From Candidatus Poseidonia sp. (GTDB lineage: Archaea; Thermoplasmatota; Poseidoniia; Poseidoniales; Poseidoniaceae): 34,183 bases of DNA. A model generated the notes under the pieces. The model was not told where the DNA came from. It worked only from the letters and a program-made list of their open reading frames with translations, and did no database searches. How positions within the stretch are numbered: the stretch's first letter is position 1; each line of letters opens with the position of its first letter. The stretch covers positions 1 to 34,183 of the forward strand of contig JAUREJ010000020.1 of assembly GCA_030827475.1 (NCBI GenBank), read 5' to 3'. The position numbers and the translations under genes are program-made. Below, piece after piece: positions 17,828 through 26,228 of this stretch.

Positions 17828-19258
17828 ATGAAGACCAAGAATTGTCAAGTCCTCGTCGTCGGCGCTGGCCCCGGTGGTTATGTTGCTGCCATTCGTTCAG
17901 CCCAACTCGGGTTGAAGACCATCATCGTGGAAGGCGAGCGAGCCGGAGGCACCTGCCTGATTCGAGGGTGTATTCCAAGCAAGGCCCTCATCCATGCAGC
18001 CCACACCTTCCATAACTTGGCCAGGCACGCCGGCAAGGACGGCCACATGGGCATCTCCATTCCCGGACCCGCTGAACTCGACATGAGCAACTTGGTTGGA
18101 TGGAAGGAAGGCATCGTTGACCGCCTCAACAAAGGCGTTGAAGCCCTGCTCAAGAACGCCGGAGCCGAACTTGTCACGGGTTGGGCCGTATTCCAAGACG
18201 CAAAAACGGTAAAAATTGGCGAAGGAAAAGACGCCACCTTGATTCAAGCCGACCATGTCATCATGGCTCAGGGCTCGGTGCCCATCGAACTGCCGTTCAT
18301 GCCCTTCAGCAACCACGTCCTGTCTTCTCGAGAAGCCCTCTCCCTCGAGACCCTGCCCGACCATGTCGTGGTCGTCGGTGGCGGATACATCGGCCTGGAA
18401 CTCGGCATCACCTTCCGCTTGCTCGGATCCGAGGTGACCGTGGTTGAAGCGATGGACTCCATTCTCCCGTTGTTTGACAAAGAGTTGCGCCGACCGCTCG
18501 AACTCTTCCTGAAAAAGAACAAGGTCACCGTCCACACCGGTGTTTTCGCCAAAGGCGTTGAGGAAACCAAGGACGGAAAGGTCCAATTGAACTTCATTGA
18601 CAAGAACGAAAAAGACGATAGCAAGATGCAAAGCATCGTGGCCGACAAGGTCTTGGTCACCGTCGGAAGAAAACCAGCCTCCAACGGACTGGAGAGCACG
18701 GGCATCGCCCTCAACGATCGTGGCTACGTCAAGGTGAACGAACGCTGCGAGACGAACATGAAGGGCGTTTACGCCATCGGTGATTTGTGTGACCTCGGTG
18801 AAATGCTCGCCCACGTCGCCTCTTTCCAAGGTGAGATGGTGGCCGAACTCATCGCCGGACACAAGCGGGCCTATGATCCCGTTGCCGTTCCCGCCATCGT
18901 GTTCACCGAACCTGAAATCGTGTCCGTGGGCTTGTCCCCCGACGAAGCCAAAGAAGCCGGGCATCCGGTGATTATTGGCAAGTTCCCCTTGGCCGCCAAC
19001 GGGCGCTCGTTGACCCAAGAGGCCGAAAAGACCGGTGGATTCGTTCGTGTTGTCGCTCGAGAAGATGACCACCGCATCCTCGGGATTCAGGGCGTCGGCA
19101 CGCACATCAGTGAATTGGTTGGCGAGTGGACGCTTGCCCTTGAGATGGGAGCTGTGCTTGAGGACATCGCTCACACGATTCACGCTCACCCGACGATGAC
19201 CGAGATGACCCACGAGGGTGTGCTCGACACGTTGGGGCACGCCATTCACAAGATGTGA
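17828..19258 (+). CDS. lpdA: Dihydrolipoamide dehydrogenase (E3)
   Basis: 476 residues from ATG 17828. An in-frame GTG at 17819 overlaps the ribosome-binding site GAGGTG (17816-17821), so the ATG six bases later is preferred. E3 reoxidises dihydrolipoyl-E2 with NAD+ through FAD and a redox disulfide. The FAD motif GAGPGGYVAA is at the N-terminus. The disulfide sits in GGTCLIRGCIPSKA (C-x4-C), the NAD motif is VVGGGYIGLE, the second FAD motif is YAIGDL, and the C-terminal HPTMTE supplies the His-Glu pair for the dimer active site. It closes the operon. The convergent permease gene ends 29 bases downstream, and no clear terminator was seen in that gap. Confidence 0.96.
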   Translation: MKTKNCQVLVVGAGPGGYVAAIRSAQLGLKTIIVEGERAGGTCLIRGCIPSKALIHAAHTFHNLARHAGKDGHMGISIPGPAELDMSNLVGWKEGIVDRLNKGVEALLKNAGAELVTGWAVFQDAKTVKIGEGKDATLIQADHVIMAQGSVPIELPFMPFSNHVLSSREALSLETLPDHVVVVGGGYIGLELGITFRLLGSEVTVVEAMDSILPLFDKELRRPLELFLKKNKVTVHTGVFAKGVEETKDGKVQLNFIDKNEKDDSKMQSIVADKVLVTVGRKPASNGLESTGIALNDRGYVKVNERCETNMKGVYAIGDLCDLGEMLAHVASFQGEMVAELIAGHKRAYDPVAVPAIVFTEPEIVSVGLSPDEAKEAGHPVIIGKFPLAANGRSLTQEAEKTGGFVRVVAREDDHRILGIQGVGTHISELVGEWTLALEMGAVLEDIAHTIHAHPTMTEMTHEGVLDTLGHAIHKM

Positions 19259-19287
19259 GTTGTCGACTCGGCTGAAGCAAACGCAGT

Positions 19288-20349
19288 CTACTCTTCCTCG
19301 ATGTCGTTCGCCATCATGACGGCTACCGGCCGTGTACGCTCGTTTTCATCGAGGACCAACCGAATCATGATGATCATCGGAGCTCCAATGATGGCGCCAG
19401 CAATGCCCCACACCTGTGAAAACAACATGACGGTGAGCAACAAGACGAGCGGTGAAATACCAATTTTTGCCCCTGAGAGGTTGGGCTCAACAAGCGAACC
19501 AAACATCTGCTGGTTGCCAATGAGCAAGGCCAGCATAAACACGGCGGTCAACGGCTCCATCATGATGAAACCGATGAGCACAGGTGGAATCGTGGCGAAA
19601 AGGGCGCCCAAAATGGGGATGAAGTCCAGGAGGAAACAAAGAACGCCAAACAAGAACCACCCCGGAATGTCAAACCCAAGCGGTGAGAGAATCAGGGTCA
19701 TGACAATGGCTTGACCGCCGCTGCAGGTCACCTTGGACACCACGTAGGCGCTGATGGATTCGGTTGAATCCCGAACGATGTTTGCAGCACGCCCGGTGGA
19801 CGCAGGAAAGGCCGCACGGAAGCGTTTGGCGATGGTGTGCTCCTCGAGGACGATGAACAGCAAGAAGATGAGAACCGTCACCATGGTGCCGACAAACGCC
19901 CCGAGTGAGCCCAGAATCGCCAGCACAAAGGTCTCGATGTTGCTGGGCGAAGCCAACACGTCCACCCACGTAGAATCCGAAAAAATGATCTCCAAACCGT
20001 AGAGGTCTGACTCTGCATACTTGGCTCGCTTTTCCTCCAGCGCAGAGGTGATCTCCGGCACCTCATCGACGAACAAGGAAAGTTGTTCATACAGGAAGAT
20101 GGAAAGGAAATACATCGTGATAATGAACGTCAGGATGACCGTTCCGTACGAGACGAACCGGTTTCCAACTTTGGCGTGAATGTACTGTTCGGGAGGTTTG
20201 ATGAGAAAATAAAGCAGGACAGCCATAGCCAGCGGCATCAAAATCGGTTTCAAGTGGATCAATGCGAGGTACACCACCACGCCAACGATGGCCACGCTCG
20301 CAGCCGTGGTTCGTTTTGACTCGAGGCCAACCTTGGAAATTGATTCCAT
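19288..20349 (-). CDS. AI-2E family (PerM/YdiK-like) transport protein
   Basis: 353 residues from ATG 20349. This start is preferred because GGTGGAG lies 8 bases upstream, and a TATA-like GGTTAATTC near 20394 predicts transcription from about 20368. An upstream ATG at 20373 would add eight residues but lies before that predicted start. About seven or eight membrane helices are visible, with a soluble loop of about 70 residues after the third, the typical AI-2E exporter pattern. Conserved stretches include GWFLFGVLCFLLDFIPILG, and a C-terminal helix pair with GAIIGAPMIIM. Family members export small solutes or act as Na+/H+ antiporters; the substrate cannot be read here. The gene stands apart from its DoxX-like neighbour (119-base gap). 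Confidence 0.85.
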   Translation of the reverse strand: MESISKVGLESKRTTAASVAIVGVVVYLALIHLKPILMPLAMAVLLYFLIKPPEQYIHAKVGNRFVSYGTVILTFIITMYFLSIFLYEQLSLFVDEVPEITSALEEKRAKYAESDLYGLEIIFSDSTWVDVLASPSNIETFVLAILGSLGAFVGTMVTVLIFLLFIVLEEHTIAKRFRAAFPASTGRAANIVRDSTESISAYVVSKVTCSGGQAIVMTLILSPLGFDIPGWFLFGVLCFLLDFIPILGALFATIPPVLIGFIMMEPLTAVFMLALLIGNQQMFGSLVEPNLSGAKIGISPLVLLLTVMLFSQVWGIAGAIIGAPMIIMIRLVLDENERTRPVAVMMANDIEEE

Positions 20350-20468
20350 GAGTTTTCTCCACCGGTTGCCCATCTAAGGTTTCCCCCAGAATTAACCAGC
20401 AAACGCAGAATCTGGGGGGTCCATCAACCCGGGGAACGAATCCTGCAACGAGGTTTCCGAGACGCAGC

Positions 20469-20873
20469 TCAACGAGCCTCTTTGTCCATCTTGAACGGGC
20501 CGAGTTCAGCAACCCAGGCAATGAACCCTACAAGCAAGGTTTGGGCAAACAACCGGCCAATGTGCCAACCCGTGCCGTACTTCACTCCGTTCAGTGGAAT
20601 ATCGTTCACCCACATGTTGAGGTTGGCCCAGTAGAGGACCACCAACATGACGATTCCGAATTTCGCCGCAGGCTGCCGGTGGCGAGTTGAGATCAACGAC
20701 GCACCGAAGAGGATCTCAGCAACGCCGCTGAGGTAAACCCAAACATCAGGCCGGCCGAGGATTTCAGGGACAATGGGCTCGTACCAAGTGGTGCGAAAGA
20801 AATGGTCCACGCCAATCCAGACGAAGGCAACGCCGAGAGCCCAGGCTGAGAGATGTCGAGCACGCAAGAGCAT
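20469..20873 (-). CDS. DoxX-like small membrane protein
   Basis: 134 residues from ATG 20873. This start lies 24 bases after a TATA-like box and has no Shine-Dalgarno, fitting a leaderless message. An in-frame GTG at 20915 lies before the promoter and is therefore not used. Four membrane helices are visible (about 9-25, 45-62, 70-88 and 106-122), with the motif FVWIGVDHFF in helix 1, SGVAEILFGASL in helix 2 and a WHIGRL motif before helix 4. This matches the DoxX/DUF417-like fold of four-helix membrane proteins. Some family members are quinol oxidase subunits, but most are unassigned. The function here is unknown; the family call is moderately sure. Confidence 0.7.
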   Translation of the reverse strand: MLLRARHLSAWALGVAFVWIGVDHFFRTTWYEPIVPEILGRPDVWVYLSGVAEILFGASLISTRHRQPAAKFGIVMLVVLYWANLNMWVNDIPLNGVKYGTGWHIGRLFAQTLLVGFIAWVAELGPFKMDKEAR

Positions 20874-20892
20874 CGTTTTCCCTGTCAAGAAC

Positions 20893-20900
20893 ATTATAGA
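20893..20900 (-). promoter_or_regulatory. TATA box of the DoxX-like gene
   Basis: The minus strand reads TTTTTCTATAATG around this position, about 24 bases upstream of ATG 20873. It lies in the 95-base gap after nrdA and is AT-rich against a GC-rich background. It is one of the clearest promoter boxes in the window. Confidence 0.55.
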
Positions 20901-20968
20901 AAAAGGAATGTTCACCGGGGAAACTCAACCAACCAAAGAGAGAACCGAGCAAGGAAGGCTCAATTTCA

Positions 20969-23362
20969 TCAGCTGCCGCACATCAAACAGTCATCAGGAC
21001 TGTCGAGGCTGCAGGCGATAGCGTCCATGCTGTCCACGTCTTCTGCGCGGTCGGCAAGCCCGCTCACGGTTTGATCTTCCTTGTTCGAGGCTTCAACCGT
21101 GAACTGAATGGCATCAGCTGCAGCCTTGGTCCGAAGGTAGTACATCCCGGTCTTCAAGCCTTGACGCCATCCGTAAAAGTGCATCGAGGTCACCTTGGCG
21201 GGGTTGGCGTCAACCATGTGGATGTTCAACGATTGACTTTGATCGATGTAAGCACCTCGGTCGGCGGCCATGTCAAGGACGTGGCGCTGCTTGATTTCCC
21301 ACGTGGTCTTGTAAAGTTCACGAATGTGCTCAGGAATGCGCTGAATCTCTTGGATGGACCCTTTGTGACGCAAAATGTCGTCTTTCATCTCAAGGCTCCA
21401 CATGCCCTCGTCGATGAGGTCACTCACAAGGTGCTTGTTCAACACCACAAATTCGCCGGAGAGGGTGCGACGGACGTAGAGGTTGGAAGTGAAGGCTTCG
21501 AAGCATTCGTTGTTCCCCAAAATTTGGGAGGTGGATGCAGTCGGCATGGGAGCGAGGAGCAGGGAGTTGCGCATGCCCTTGTCCATGATTTCGACCTTGA
21601 GCGAATCCCAATCCCAGCGACCGCTGTGCTCGTTCATGCCCCAGAGGTCAAACTGGAGCAGACCTTGGCTCGCAGGTGAGCCTTCGAATGTCGAATAAGG
21701 ACCTTCAGCAACAGCAGCGTCTTTCGAAGCGGTGCAGGCTGCGAAGTAGATGGTTTCAAAAATCTCTTTGTTCAAAGCACGGGCTCCCTCACTCTCAAAG
21801 GGCAACTTCAGCATAGCAAACACATCGGCCAAGCCTTGAACACCCAACCCGATGGGGCGGTGGCGCATGTTTGAGTTTCGTGCTTCTTCAACAGGGTAGT
21901 AGTTGACATCGATGACACGGTTCAAGTTGCCCGTGGCGTGATACGTCACGTCGTAGAGAAGTTGGTGGTCAAATTCGCCCGCACTGGTGTTGACGAACTT
22001 CGGCAGAGCGATGGATGCGAGATTGCAGACCGCCACCTCGTCCTTAGCCGTGTATTCCATGATCTCCGTGCAGAGGTTGGATGAACGGATGGTTCCGAGG
22101 TTCTTCTGGTTGGATTTCTCGTTGGCTGCATCCTTGTAGAGCATGTAAGGGGTCCCGGTCTCGATTTGAGCTTCCACGATCTTGTCCCACACCACACGTG
22201 CAGGAAGGGTTTCTCGGGCCAAACCTCGGCGTTCATAGTCTTCGAACATGGCCTTGAATTCGGCACCGTAGACGTCCTGCAAACCGGGGCATTCGTTGGG
22301 ACAGAAGAAGGACCAGTCGGCGTTGTTCTCAACGCGTTCCATGAACAAATCAGGCGTCCACATGGCATAGAACAGGTCACGTGCTCGCATCTCTTCTTTC
22401 CCGTGGTTCTTCTTCAAGTCGAGGAAGGCTAAGATGTCCGGGTGCCAGGGTTCCAAATAGACGGCGATGGAACCTTTTCGCTTGCCGCCGCCCTGGTCGA
22501 CGTAGCGAGCGGTGTCGTTGAAAACGCGCAGCATGGGGACGATGCCGTTTGAGGTGCCGTTGGTCCCCTTGATGTAGGACCCTTTAGAGCGGACGTGGTG
22601 GATGGAGAGGCCGATACCACCGGCAGATTTCGAAATCAACGCACATTGCTTGAGCGTGTCGTAAATGCCGTCAAGCGAATCGTCCTGCATCGTGAGCAAG
22701 AAGCAAGAGGACATCTGGGGCATGGGGGTGCCCGAGTTGAAGAGGGTTGGCGTTGCGTGCGTGAAGTAGCCTTGGCTCATCAGGTCGTAGGTCTTCAGTG
22801 CTTTCTCGATGTTGCCGTGATGGATGCCGACGGCGACGCGCATCAACATGTGCTGAGGGCGCTCGGCAACCACGCCGTTGAGCTTGAGCAGGTAGGAACG
22901 TTCCAAGGTCTTGAAACCGAAGTAATCGTAAGAGTGGTCGCGAGAATAGTCAATGTGCTTGTTCAGCACGTCGGCGTTGGCCATGATGACATCGTAGACC
23001 TCTTGCGAAATGAGCGGTGCGTGCTTGTTGGACTCCGGGTCGATGTACTCGCGCAAATCGGTGATGACGTCGGTGAAGACGTCCTTGGTGGATCGGTGAA
23101 GGTCGTCCACGCAAATGCGAGCAGCCAAACGGCTGTAGTCGGGATGGTGCGAGGCGAGGGAAGCTGCCGTCTCGGCGGCGAGTTGGTCCAGTTCCCTCGT
23201 CGTGACGCCGTCGTAAAGACCCTCAATGGTCAATTTCGTCACGTGTCCGGGGTCAACCCAGGTCTCGTCCAAACCTTCGGCAAGGGTCACCAACTTTTCG
23301 TGGATGGCATCAAACCGTACATCTTCTCGCTCGCCTTTTCGATTCACAACTTGCATAGCCAT
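20969..23362 (-). CDS. nrdA: Ribonucleoside-diphosphate reductase class I, alpha (large) subunit
   Basis: 797 residues. It reduces ribonucleotides to deoxyribonucleotides using a radical supplied by NrdB. An N-terminal ATP-cone (about 3-95) suggests dATP/ATP control of overall activity. Catalytic residues are visible: Cys220 (SSCFLL) and Cys446 (VCNLASIA) form the substrate-reducing pair. NLCTE gives Asn429, the thiyl Cys431 and Glu433. The phosphate-binding [13 protein letters not shown] is present. The C-terminus ends CLMCGS (Cys792, Cys795), the flexible pair recycled by thioredoxin or glutaredoxin. ATG 23362 is preceded by GGAGG with a 7-base spacer. It lies 57 bases after nrdB on the same strand, so both are probably one transcript with nrdB first. 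Confidence 0.97.
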   Translation of the reverse strand: MAMQVVNRKGEREDVRFDAIHEKLVTLAEGLDETWVDPGHVTKLTIEGLYDGVTTRELDQLAAETAASLASHHPDYSRLAARICVDDLHRSTKDVFTDVITDLREYIDPESNKHAPLISQEVYDVIMANADVLNKHIDYSRDHSYDYFGFKTLERSYLLKLNGVVAERPQHMLMRVAVGIHHGNIEKALKTYDLMSQGYFTHATPTLFNSGTPMPQMSSCFLLTMQDDSLDGIYDTLKQCALISKSAGGIGLSIHHVRSKGSYIKGTNGTSNGIVPMLRVFNDTARYVDQGGGKRKGSIAVYLEPWHPDILAFLDLKKNHGKEEMRARDLFYAMWTPDLFMERVENNADWSFFCPNECPGLQDVYGAEFKAMFEDYERRGLARETLPARVVWDKIVEAQIETGTPYMLYKDAANEKSNQKNLGTIRSSNLCTEIMEYTAKDEVAVCNLASIALPKFVNTSAGEFDHQLLYDVTYHATGNLNRVIDVNYYPVEEARNSNMRHRPIGLGVQGLADVFAMLKLPFESEGARALNKEIFETIYFAACTASKDAAVAEGPYSTFEGSPASQGLLQFDLWGMNEHSGRWDWDSLKVEIMDKGMRNSLLLAPMPTASTSQILGNNECFEAFTSNLYVRRTLSGEFVVLNKHLVSDLIDEGMWSLEMKDDILRHKGSIQEIQRIPEHIRELYKTTWEIKQRHVLDMAADRGAYIDQSQSLNIHMVDANPAKVTSMHFYGWRQGLKTGMYYLRTKAAADAIQFTVEASNKEDQTVSGLADRAEDVDSMDAIACSLDSPDDCLMCGS

Positions 23363-23419
23363 ACTTCATCCTCCGGTGTTCATTTGAGTGCGTGATATCT
23401 TCCTTTGTTCGCGTACGGT

Positions 23420-24454
23420 TCAAAAGTCTTCGTCCACTGAAAATCGCTGTTGGACGCTTCCCAAGGACGCGCTTTCCATCACGCCGGCCTTCTGGTATTC
23501 GGCCACGCGCTTTTCGAAGAAGTTCGTCTTGCCCTGCATGGAGATCATCTCCATCCACGGGAAGGGGTTACCGACGTTGTAAATCTTGGAGCAATTGAGC
23601 TGCACCAAGAGACGATCGGCCACGAACTGAATGTACTGCTTCATCAGGTCGGCGTTCATGCCGATGAGGTTGACGGGGAGCGCCTGCGTAACGAATTCAA
23701 TTTCGATGTCGACCGCTTCAGCGATGACACGGCGGATGACGTTCTCGCCGGCGCCACGAAGCAACTTGTTGTGCAACAAACAAGCGAAGTCGCAGTGAAG
23801 GCCCTCGTCACGAGAAATGAGTTCGTTTGAGAACGTCAGGCCGGGCATCAAGCCGCGCTTCTTGAGCCAGAAGATGGCGCAAAAGGAACCCGAGAAGAAG
23901 ATGCCTTCAACCGCTGCAAAAGCGACAAGACGCTCAGCGAAAGAGCCGCGCTTGCGGGACAACCAACGCATGGCCCATTGCCCCTTCTTTTGAACGGAAG
24001 GTACGGTCTCGAGGGCTTTGAAGAGGTGATCCTTCTCTTTCTCGTCTTCAATGTAGGTGTCGATGAGCAAGGAGTAGGTCTCGGCATGAATGTTTTCCAT
24101 CATGATTTGGAACCCGTAAAAGGCTCGCGCTTCCGGCCAACAGACTTCGTTGGAGAAGTTCATGACAAGGTTCTCGTTGACGATGCCGTCGCTTGCGGCA
24201 AAGAATGCGAGAATGTGCTTGACGAAGTGCTGCTCGTCCTTGTTGAGGTTTTTCCAGTCTTTGAGGTCCTCAGCAAGATCGATCTCCTCGGCGGTCCAGA
24301 ACGAAGCTTGTTCTTGCTTGTACATGGCCCAAATGTCGTCGTGTTGAATGGGGAAAAGAACGAAGCGATCAAGGTTCTCTTGGAGCATGGGTTCAACGTG
24401 CTCGGCGGTCAGGTCGATGTCGATGTTGTCGTCTTTACTGTGCTCAATGACCAT
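23420..24454 (-). CDS. nrdB: Ribonucleoside-diphosphate reductase class I, beta (small) subunit
   Basis: 344 residues. It houses the diiron-tyrosyl radical cofactor. Metal ligands by position are Asp89, Glu108, His123, Glu183, Glu217 and His220, all present. The radical Tyr is Tyr127 in [11 protein letters not shown]. The C-terminal SVDEDF tail should dock in NrdA. The sequence is strikingly close to eukaryotic R2: [54 protein letters not shown] and [10 protein letters not shown] are shared almost unchanged. This compares unlike the E. coli type. The ATG at 24454 follows a leader of about 38 nt from a strong TATA box. The gene is first in the nrdB-nrdA unit and divergent from dut, which removes dUTP. 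Confidence 0.97.
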   Translation of the reverse strand: MVIEHSKDDNIDIDLTAEHVEPMLQENLDRFVLFPIQHDDIWAMYKQEQASFWTAEEIDLAEDLKDWKNLNKDEQHFVKHILAFFAASDGIVNENLVMNFSNEVCWPEARAFYGFQIMMENIHAETYSLLIDTYIEDEKEKDHLFKALETVPSVQKKGQWAMRWLSRKRGSFAERLVAFAAVEGIFFSGSFCAIFWLKKRGLMPGLTFSNELISRDEGLHCDFACLLHNKLLRGAGENVIRRVIAEAVDIEIEFVTQALPVNLIGMNADLMKQYIQFVADRLLVQLNCSKIYNVGNPFPWMEMISMQGKTNFFEKRVAEYQKAGVMESASLGSVQQRFSVDEDF

Positions 24455-24512
24455 ATCAAAACCCCCGGGTGTTCTCCAACGCGCTGGATTTTGTTTGCCC
24501 TTCTCGGATGCC

Positions 24513-24522
24513 TATAATATAT
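24513..24522 (-). promoter_or_regulatory. nrdB: Strong TATA box of nrdB
   Basis: The minus strand reads ATATATTATA, preceded by a purine-rich GGGGGC (BRE-like). It is the best TATA match in the window. Expected transcription would start near 24492, leaving a leader of about 38 nt before ATG 24454. Here the message is not leaderless, unlike most promoters in this window. A GGGGG seven bases before the ATG might bind the ribosome. Confidence 0.6.
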
Positions 24523-24557
24523 GCCCCCTCGGCGAGATTAAAGTGAACGATTTTTCC

Positions 24558-24572
24558 ACCCTTTGCAAGGGT
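24558..24572. promoter_or_regulatory. Palindrome between nrdB and dut, possible operator
   Basis: ACCCTT-TGC-AAGGGT is a perfect inverted repeat of six bases around three. It lies 36 bases behind the nrdB TATA box and about 130 bases ahead of the dut box, in the 288-base divergent intergenic region. A dimeric repressor site is possible, or a small hairpin. There is no direct evidence of binding. Confidence 0.35.
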
Positions 24573-24611
24573 TTCAAACTTCAACGCAGTACGCCGAACA
24601 CGAGGTTCATC

Positions 24612-24639
24612 AAGCGGTGTTAAAAAACCGCTTCTTTTT
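24612..24639 (+). terminator. Hairpin plus T-run, terminator-like
   Basis: AAGCGG and CCGCTT form a six-base stem around a ten-base loop, followed at once by CTTTTT. This is the look of an intrinsic terminator on the plus strand, yet it lies before the dut promoter and about 160 bases away from the divergent nrdB start. No gene is seen ending there. It could end an unannotated small RNA or be part of a leader. Confidence 0.35.
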
Positions 24640-24695
24640 CTACAAAACATTCCAAAAACACCTTGTTTTCCACTGGAACCCCAAGTCAATAAAAT

Positions 24696-24706
24696 CTTAC
24701 ATTATC
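24696..24706 (+). promoter_or_regulatory. Probable promoter region of dut-lipB
   Basis: An AT-rich run containing CTTACATTATC, with CAATAAAATC just before it, lies 37-50 bases before the dut ATG. If the box at 24701 is used, the leader would be about 16 nt and would contain GAGTGAGG just before ATG 24743. A TTCCA-C-TGGAA palindrome lies at 24669-24679. Confidence 0.4.
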
Positions 24707-24742
24707 CCAACAGTCAAAAAGGGATGTATCTTGAGTGAGGCC

Positions 24743-25192
24743 ATGGAGCGAATTTCACTGGAAATTCCCTTTGCCCGGCTCGATGAGCGAGCCGTCCTGC
24801 CAACCCAAGGTTCGGCCCAAGCAGCCGGTTGGGATTTGTACGCCATTGAGGACACCACGGTGCCCAAAGGCCGGAGTGTTCTCATCGCCACGGGCTGGGC
24901 TGCGGCCATTCCCGAAGGTTGGGAGGGACAAATCCGCTGCCGCTCATCGTTGGGCAAAAAGGGCATGATCATGCCCAACGGCCTCGGCACCATCGATTCA
25001 GATTACCGAGGCGAACTGAAAGTGTTAGCGACGTGGATCGGCGAGGGCGACTCCTTCACCGTCAAAGCAGGCGAGCGGGTTGCCCAACTGTTGTTTGCGC
25101 CCGTCCCGCTGGTCACGCTCGTGGAGACCACCTTGGAAGGGCTTGATCGCACCGAGCGAGGCGACGGTGGCTTTGGCTCCTCGGGCCGATGA
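24743..25192 (+). CDS. dut: dUTP diphosphatase (dUTPase)
   Basis: 149 residues from ATG 24743; the reading frame is open further upstream, but that part is AT-rich and non-conserved. It hydrolyses dUTP to dUMP and PPi, keeping uracil out of DNA and feeding dTMP synthesis. The five trimeric dUTPase motifs are in order: AAGWDLYA (27-34), RCRSSLGKKG (65-74), GTIDSDYRGE (82-91, catalytic Asp85), GERVAQLLF (110-118) and ERGDGGFGSSG (138-148). Motif 2 has RSS in place of the usual RSG, a minor change. It is divergent from nrdB, so both dNTP-pool genes face one control region. The stop lies 13 bases before the lipB ATG. Confidence 0.94.
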   Translation: MERISLEIPFARLDERAVLPTQGSAQAAGWDLYAIEDTTVPKGRSVLIATGWAAAIPEGWEGQIRCRSSLGKKGMIMPNGLGTIDSDYRGELKVLATWIGEGDSFTVKAGERVAQLLFAPVPLVTLVETTLEGLDRTERGDGGFGSSGR

Positions 25193-25205
25193 GAGCGTGA
25201 CGAGG

Positions 25206-25823
25206 ATGTTGGACGTCCGCATACTCGGGACCGTCCCCTACGGGGAGGCAGAGGCGTTGATGGGGCGCCTCCAGCAACAACGAATCGAAGGTGAAATCCC
25301 CGACACCTTGCTCATCCTCTCCCATCCAGAGGTCGTGACCGTTGGTCCTCGCGCCCGCAACGACGGCATCCAAGCTCCCCCCGGTTACGCAACCGTAGCG
25401 GTTGACCGAGGCGGTGGCCTGACCTGGCACGGGCCCGGCCAAATCGTGGGCTATCCCATCTTCAAGTGGGGCGAACGAGAAGGTGAGGCCTCGGTGGCGG
25501 CGATCATCAACATCATCGAAGGATGGCTCATCGATGCGTTGGCCACCTTTGGAGTGAAAGGAGTGCGCGATGAACGCATGCAGGGCGTCTGGGTGGACGG
25601 TCGAAAGGTGTGCAGCATTGGTCTCTCCTTCCTGCGTTGGGTCAGTCGACACGGTTTCTCGGTGAACCTCAGCACGCCACCGGGGCGAGTGGAAGACGTG
25701 GCGGGATGCGGCCTTGCTGCTGACACCACGACTTCGCTTTCTGCGCTTGGTCACGAAATTTCACACGATTCATTCGTTGAAGCGCTTCTGCCCTTCGTCC
25801 GAAGCACCCTCGGCGCCCGATGA
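25206..25823 (+). CDS. lipB: Octanoyl-[ACP]:protein octanoyltransferase (lipoate biosynthesis)
   Basis: 205 residues from ATG 25206; GTGA lies five bases upstream and a GTG at 25197 is the alternative. LipB moves an octanoyl group to lipoyl domains, the step before LipA. The motifs are present: RGGGLTWHGPGQIVGYPI (68-85), Lys134 in GRKVCSIGL, and the acyl-thioester Cys168 in VAGCGLA. The Cys-Lys pair marks LipB rather than lipoate-protein ligase. It lies 13 bases after dut and probably shares its transcript, about 12 kb from lipA and the dehydrogenase that needs it. The last 54 bases overlap the end of the thioesterase gene on the other strand. Confidence 0.94.
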   Translation: MLDVRILGTVPYGEAEALMGRLQQQRIEGEIPDTLLILSHPEVVTVGPRARNDGIQAPPGYATVAVDRGGGLTWHGPGQIVGYPIFKWGEREGEASVAAIINIIEGWLIDALATFGVKGVRDERMQGVWVDGRKVCSIGLSFLRWVSRHGFSVNLSTPPGRVEDVAGCGLAADTTTSLSALGHEISHDSFVEALLPFVRSTLGAR

Positions 25824-26228
25824 CAGCGAGGGCGGGCGGCTGGACCAAATCGCCCACGTCCCCGTGGCACTCGCCACGAGGCGTTCACCAACCTTGACCT
25901 CGCCGGCCAAATGCGCCACGTGCTTGCCTCGACGTACAACGCGCCCTTCTGCGACCAGGCGCTCACCGGGCCGTGCTGCTGCGAGAAAACTGGTTGACAA
26001 TTGGGTGGTAGCGCACCATTCTTCGACCCGAAGCGAGGCGACCAGGGCGCTGCCGAGCGCCGAGTCGAGCAGCATCATGTGAATGCCACCGTGGGCCACA
26101 CCTCCCTTGTTGAGATGGTCCTCGGTCAGCGTCAATTCCAGGCGAGAAGCCCCCGGCGTCCAAAGGGTGCGCTTGACGCCCAAATCGGCCATGAAGCCCG
26201 ATGGTTCTGGAGGCGAGGACAGCGTCAC
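25770..26228 (-). CDS. PaaI-like hot-dog thioesterase
   Basis: 152 residues from GTG 26228. The start is chosen because GTGA at 26225-26228 overlaps the TGA of the upstream yjbQ gene, a typical coupled junction. ATG 26192 would give a form 12 residues shorter. The motif VAHGGIHMMLLDSALGSAL (44-62) is the hot-dog central helix of PaaI/YbgC-type acyl-CoA thioesterases, with HGG and Asp55. Family members cleave acyl-CoA esters in the cytosol as dimers or tetramers of dimers. The substrate is unknown. About 18 residues at the C-terminus are low-complexity and lie antisense to lipB. Confidence 0.85.
   Translation of the reverse strand: MTLSSPPEPSGFMADLGVKRTLWTPGASRLELTLTEDHLNKGGVAHGGIHMMLLDSALGSALVASLRVEEWCATTQLSTSFLAAARPGERLVAEGRVVRRGKHVAHLAGEVKVGERLVASATGTWAIWSSRPPSLSSGAEGASDEGQKRFNE

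Noticed and set aside
17897-19249. 450-residue open frame on the minus strand across lpdA
   Set aside because: lpdA has all its cofactor motifs on the plus strand; the antisense frame is open only because of the GC-rich codon pattern.
24563-24742. Upstream in-frame extension of dut by 60 residues
   Set aside because: The stretch is AT-rich, begins with TTG inside a palindrome, contains the terminator-like hairpin and the dut promoter, and has no conserved residues before the dUTPase start.
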